The translations under genes and the position numbers were made by a program. A stretch of 64,000 nt of DNA, from NCBI RefSeq assembly GCF_009905615.1, contig NZ_JAAAKW010000006.1, forward strand, positions 310,001 through 374,000. Reading direction: 5' to 3'. The notes under the pieces are model-generated. The model was not told where the DNA came from. It ran no database searches and was given only the letters and a program-made list of their open reading frames with translations. Positions 63,604-64,000 of this stretch are shown in pieces (the first letter of the stretch is position 1; each line of letters starts with the position of its first letter). Origin of the DNA: Pseudomonas sp. SLFW. Lineage in GTDB: Bacteria > Pseudomonadota > Gammaproteobacteria > Pseudomonadales > Pseudomonadaceae.

Positions 63604-64000
63604 GTACGCTCACCGACATGCACGAAGCGCCGTGGGAGTACGATTTCTTCCAGGCGCTGCGGCGCATCGAGTGCGAATCCCCGGAGCTACCACGCTTCGG
63701 GCACTCCGTGCGACTGGCCGACGACCCGTTGAGACTGGGTCAGCAACCCGACTGCGCTTTCGCGCCTTCGACCCTGGCGGCGCTGACGCCTGCTGAAGAC
63801 GAACGGCCCGCGCGGCTCGAACAGTATTTCTTCGGTCTGGGCGGCCCCAACGGCCCGTTGCCGCTGCACCTCACCGAGTACGTCCGCGAGCGCGAGCGCA
63901 ATAACGCCGACAGCACCAGCAAGCGCTTTCTTGACGTGTTCCATCATCGCCTGCTCAGCCTGTTTTATCGGGCGTGGGCGGAGGCTCGCCCCACCGTCAG
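63600..64000 (+). CDS. tssG: Type VI baseplate protein TssG (3' end beyond the window)
   Basis: The first 133 codons of TssG (VasB/ImpH). It starts with GTG overlapping the tssF stop (GTGA). The sequence [43 protein letters not shown] and QYFFGLGGPNGPLPLHLTEYVRER is diagnostic. The frame is open to the right edge. Confidence 0.93.
   Translation, partial: MSTLTDMHEAPWEYDFFQALRRIECESPELPRFGHSVRLADDPLRLGQQPDCAFAPSTLAALTPAEDERPARLEQYFFGLGGPNGPLPLHLTEYVRERERNNADSTSKRFLDVFHHRLLSLFYRAWAEARPTV

Overview
The window is about 62-63% GC in coding regions, gene-dense, and reads as a chromosome segment of a non-aeruginosa Pseudomonas (fluorescens/putida/syringae-like). Three lines of evidence support this: gene-by-gene resemblance to P. 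aeruginosa neighbourhoods (triABC; cysA-cysW-cysT-sbp-oscA-GGDEF/EAL-desA; gabD-gabT; the HSI-I type VI secretion order), the typical short Pseudomonas REP palindromes in paired (REPIN) form, and a tRNA-Arg(CCG). I cannot name a species.

Bases 1-2552 hold a methionine importer (metQ, 5' end outside the window, then metN and metI). Next come a lone methyltransferase, a secreted glycosidase-like protein, and a triABC-type RND efflux operon on the minus strand. A stand-alone AAA ATPase follows. Bases 12.8-16.7 kb hold an aliphatic-sulfonate/taurine-type ABC importer with a TauD-type dioxygenase. Bases 16.7-19.9 kb hold a second MetQ, an unusual degenerate sigma-54-activator-like protein and a small serine hydrolase. 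A Crp/Fnr-family regulator and an Mpo1-like membrane protein come next. Bases 22.0-26.3 kb hold the sulfate/thiosulfate operon oscA-sbp-cysT-cysW-cysA. Much of the first 26 kb is therefore about acquiring sulfur from methionine, organosulfonates and sulfate.

Bases 26.7-32.5 kb hold a GGDEF/EAL protein, the fatty-acid desaturase DesA, a PAS-GGDEF cyclase and a receiver-like/HDOD protein, followed by gabD-gabT for GABA catabolism. Bases 35.8-38.3 kb encode an 835-residue toxin-like protein. Its N-terminal half resembles the dermonecrotic-toxin-like domain of Pseudomonas, and its C-terminal half carries an R-S-ExE signature of ADP-ribosyltransferases. A tRNA-Arg gene lies just beyond it.

From 38.8 kb to the right edge is an HSI-I-type type VI secretion locus in two divergent units. 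On the minus strand, in transcription order: fha, tssJ, tssK, tssL, tssM, tagF, pppA, ppkA, tagT, tagS, tagR, tagQ. On the plus strand: tssA, tssB, tssC, hcp, an effector/immunity pair, tssE, tssF and tssG (cut by the window edge). The slot between hcp and tssE, which holds tagJ in P. aeruginosa, here holds a Tae4-type peptidoglycan amidase and a small secreted protein that is probably its immunity protein. TagQRST-PpkA-Fha-PppA form the threonine-phosphorylation switch that fires this machine.

Twelve REP doublets of three sequence families are scattered between genes, several inside operons. No insertion sequence, prophage, CRISPR array or rRNA was seen.
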